Source of the DNA: Dyadobacter sp. MSC1_007
GTDB taxonomy: Bacteria; Bacteroidota; Bacteroidia; Cytophagales; Spirosomataceae
Direction: 5' to 3'
NCBI RefSeq assembly: GCF_023667495.1
Contig: NZ_JAMOZL010000011.1
Location: 62,001 to 126,000, forward strand
DNA length: 64,000 nt
Shown: piece after piece, positions 61,731 to 64,000 of the stretch
Numbering within the stretch: the stretch's first letter is position 1
Layout: each line of letters starts with the position of its first letter
The notes under the pieces: generated by a model
Told to the model about the DNA's origin: nothing
What the model saw: the letters and a program-made list of their open reading frames with translations, nothing else
Databases searched by the model: none
Translations under genes and position numbers: made by a program

Positions 61731-63314
61731 TTAAAACGAGTAAGGCACGGGAGCTTCTAACAATTTTGGATTGGCCGTCACCTCTGGTGAAGGTATCGGC
61801 AGCTTGAAAGTAGTGGTGTTGGCGGGCGTGATTTCGGCGAGCGGGTTGCTTTTTGTTACAACACTATTCTCAATGGTAAACAGGACCCGTTCCTGCTCGT
61901 TGAGTTTTTTGATAGCCTTCGGTTCATTGTAATAAGAAAGCCTTACCAGATCTTCCCAAAAATGCCCTTCGGCAGCCAATTCGACTCTTCTTTCTCTGAA
62001 CAAAGTTTCCAAATCAAGGGAAGTCACCGCAGCAAGGCCGGCCCTGGTACGCACTTTGTTGAAATACAACAGGGCATCCGCATTAGATGTTGAGGTGCTG
62101 TTGCCCATGATAGCTTCTGCATAGATCAGGTACACTTCGGCAAGCCTTAATAATGCGTTGTGCTCAATGGAGGATGTCAATGTCATCGTCGGTGCACTGT
62201 TATCGATCCGGGTACCAATGATGTGCTTTTTCAAACCAGCGTTACCTACGAATTTATAACCTCCTCCTGCCGCATTTAGCTCCGGATAATAGTCACCTTT
62301 AAGCATCACAGTGGCCTTCCGTCTGATCGTATCTTCCTTCGCATATTGCTTGTAGAGGTCATAGGTAGGTGCGATGCCAAACCAACCCGCCTGACCAGCC
62401 GCCGATATCTCCGGGCCCCCGGGCGAATAAACTTGCAGCATGTTTCCTTCAAGCCATCCGGTACCCGGTGCCCATTGCAATGCAAATAAAGATTCCTGAT
62501 TATCATTAAACTGCGTTTTGAAAAGGTCGGCATAATTGGGCAGCAACGACAATCCGCTTTGTTTACAAACGTTGCCGGCGTGCAGTTTGGCGCTGTCAAG
62601 AAGTGCCTGGTTGCGGGGGCCATTGCCTTTTGCTTCTACCCCGGCCCAGGTCAGATATACTTTGCTTAACATACCTTGTGCCGACCAGGTTGTCAATCTT
62701 CCGGCAGCATCCTTTACTGGAAGGTTTTTTGCTGCAAAAAGAAGGTCATTCGCAGCAAAACGAAACACATCTTCCAGAGGATTCCGGTGAACCAGTGGTG
62801 TACTTATCAACTCAGTATTGTCTTTGATAATCGGCACATCTCTCCATAATAAGGCAAGGTTGTAATAAGCAAATGCCCTCAAAAACTTCGCCTCGGCAAT
62901 GGCGCCAAGCTTGTCTTTTTCAGGAATGGAAGCCGGTGCCTTTTCTTCAATGGCTTTGATGGTCACATTGCAATGCGCGATGACCTTGTACATGCCTTTC
63001 CAGTTGGCAATCATAATTTCGTTGCTGCCCGTAACTGCAAACGTATTGAGCTGGACAGCGTCTCCCCAATAATTCACGGCCAGATTACCGCTAAGCACAT
63101 CACCAATCGGCAAGAAGCAGTTAAAATTCCAGTCTCCCCACGGCTTACCGCCATATAGAGCGGCGGTGGCCAGTCTGAGGTCATTGGTGGTCTGATAAAA
63201 ATTATCTGCGCTTATCTGGGATATTGGAGGACGGTCCAGAAAGCTATCGCTGCATCCGGCCGAGAACAGGGCAAGACAAAGCCCGGCAGCCGCCATTGTT
63301 TTTTTGATTTTCAT
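61731..63314 (-). CDS. SusD/RagB-family surface lipoprotein
   Basis: This 527-residue lipoprotein has Cys21 (LFSAGC). It has the early SDSFLDRPPISQISADNFY segment, AEAKFLRAFAYYNLALLWRDVPI near residue 150, RLAEVYLIYAEAIMGN, and LFRERRVELAAEGHFWEDLVRL near 455. It is the glycan-binding lid of the adjacent SusC. With the GH44 enzyme and the IPT lipoprotein it defines a beta-glucan-type utilisation locus. Confidence 0.95.
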   Translation of the reverse strand: MKIKKTMAAAGLCLALFSAGCSDSFLDRPPISQISADNFYQTTNDLRLATAALYGGKPWGDWNFNCFLPIGDVLSGNLAVNYWGDAVQLNTFAVTGSNEIMIANWKGMYKVIAHCNVTIKAIEEKAPASIPEKDKLGAIAEAKFLRAFAYYNLALLWRDVPIIKDNTELISTPLVHRNPLEDVFRFAANDLLFAAKNLPVKDAAGRLTTWSAQGMLSKVYLTWAGVEAKGNGPRNQALLDSAKLHAGNVCKQSGLSLLPNYADLFKTQFNDNQESLFALQWAPGTGWLEGNMLQVYSPGGPEISAAGQAGWFGIAPTYDLYKQYAKEDTIRRKATVMLKGDYYPELNAAGGGYKFVGNAGLKKHIIGTRIDNSAPTMTLTSSIEHNALLRLAEVYLIYAEAIMGNSTSTSNADALLYFNKVRTRAGLAAVTSLDLETLFRERRVELAAEGHFWEDLVRLSYYNEPKAIKKLNEQERVLFTIENSVVTKSNPLAEITPANTTTFKLPIPSPEVTANPKLLEAPVPYSF

Positions 63315-63392
63315 TGGTCAATATTTTTATAGATACACATCAAATGAAGAATTGTCTCCGAACATTCGTGGTTGTCACCTGTTTCGAAGCAA

Positions 63393-64000
63393 CTATTTGG
63401 TCAACTGCAAGCTTGCGCCGACTGTAAACACACGCGGTTGCGGATAAAAGCCATTGTCATAGCCTGCACTCAGCGGATTCCATGAGCCGATTTCCGGGTC
63501 CATTCCCTTATACTTAGTGATCAGGAACGCATTGGATACGTTTACATAAACCCGCAGTGAATGAATGTGCGCTTTTTCCAGCAGTTTGTCGGAAAGCGAA
63601 TATCCCAGCGAAATGGTCTTAAATCTGATAAAGGAGCCATCTTCGACATATTTATCGGAAGCCCTGTTATTTCCGTTTGTATTGTCATTTCTAATGCCCG
63701 GAATATCGGTATCAGGATTAACTACATACACGTTATTGATGTCCGTTGCAGGCTTAGTGGGATCAATCAAAGCAAGTTTGGCGTAGTTGTTCAACACTTT
63801 AAGATATCCGAAGCTGGTTCCCGGAAATTCTCCGTTCATGCGCATTTGATTGAATACCTTGTTGCCGTAGTTACCGGTCAGGAATACGTTCAGGTCAAAT
63901 TTTTTGTAGGAAAATGAGTTGTTCAGCCCAAATTGAATTTTCGGGATTGGCGATCCGAGGAAGGTTTGATCCCGCTCGTCAATCATCTTGTCGCCATTGA
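63393..64000 (-). CDS. SusC/RagA-family transporter, C-terminal part (cut by right edge)
   Basis: The frame is open to the window edge. The visible 202 residues are the last barrel strands: a calcium-site-like NGDKMIDERD, then IPKIQFGLNNSFSYKKFDLNVFL, VEDGSFIRFKTISLGYSLSD and RVYVNVSNAFLITKYKGMDPEI, ending in VGASLQLTK. The order SusC, SusD, IPT lipoprotein, GH44 is one - strand operon. Confidence 0.95.
   Translation of the reverse strand, partial: NGDKMIDERDQTFLGSPIPKIQFGLNNSFSYKKFDLNVFLTGNYGNKVFNQMRMNGEFPGTSFGYLKVLNNYAKLALIDPTKPATDINNVYVVNPDTDIPGIRNDNTNGNNRASDKYVEDGSFIRFKTISLGYSLSDKLLEKAHIHSLRVYVNVSNAFLITKYKGMDPEIGSWNPLSAGYDNGFYPQPRVFTVGASLQLTK

Overview
The window reads as chromosomal DNA of a Gram-negative Bacteroidota bacterium, most likely of the order Cytophagales. 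A Dyadobacter-like genus is my impression from the gene content and was not checked against any database. Three SusC/SusD pairs are present, two of them wired to an ECF sigma factor plus a FecR anti-sigma factor. There is also a T9SS-type C-terminal sorting domain, several Tat-type leaders and Bacteroidota-typical orphan families (DUF4407, DUF305, TerB-N). No rRNA, tRNA, CRISPR array, transposase or phage structural gene was seen.

Layout. (1) 1-13,377, + strand: ECF sigma (cut by the left edge), FecR, SusC, SusD, a frameshifted propeller-like protein, a 1054-residue Tat-exported tandem FAD oxidoreductase, a candidate covalently flavinylated protein and a Tat-exported pyruvyltransferase-fold protein. 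This looks like one uptake and periplasmic redox operon. (2) 13,419-18,239, - strand: a metzincin-type zinc protease, and an ATPase/FtsX-permease/small secreted protein ABC operon. (3) 18,552-27,742, - strand: ECF sigma, FecR, SusC, SusD and an AbgB-like M20 amidohydrolase, interrupted by repeat elements. (4) 28,049-40,940: mixed single genes, including DUF305, a PanE-like reductase, AraC, HxlR and GlxA-type regulators, a hybrid histidine kinase, an Old Yellow Enzyme, a carboxylesterase and small enzymes. (5) 41,035-57,831: an accessory zone. It holds two near-identical XRE-family genes plus two decayed 3' copies, palindromic elements tied to those copies, three toxin-antitoxin-like loci (one an orphan HigA), a six-gene DUF4407 envelope operon (42,894-49,730), a YcaQ-like glycosylase, a frameshifted pentapeptide-repeat regulator and a TerB-N protein. 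(6) 58,121-64,000, - strand: a polysaccharide utilisation locus with SusC (cut by the right edge), SusD, an IPT/TIG surface lipoprotein and a secreted GH44 glucanase.

The strongest candidates for something undescribed are three. First is the tightly coupled DUF4407 operon: two DUF4407-type membrane proteins, a TPR membrane protein, a predicted outer-membrane barrel protein and a Cys-rich SH3 protein. Second is a four-hairpin palindromic repeat family whose stems covary between copies and which sits directly behind copies of one small XRE gene. Third is a set of arrays of GTCA/TGAC spaced exactly 10 nt apart that flank two of those palindromic elements. Two otherwise intact genes are broken next to T homopolymers, which could be assembly error or real slippage.
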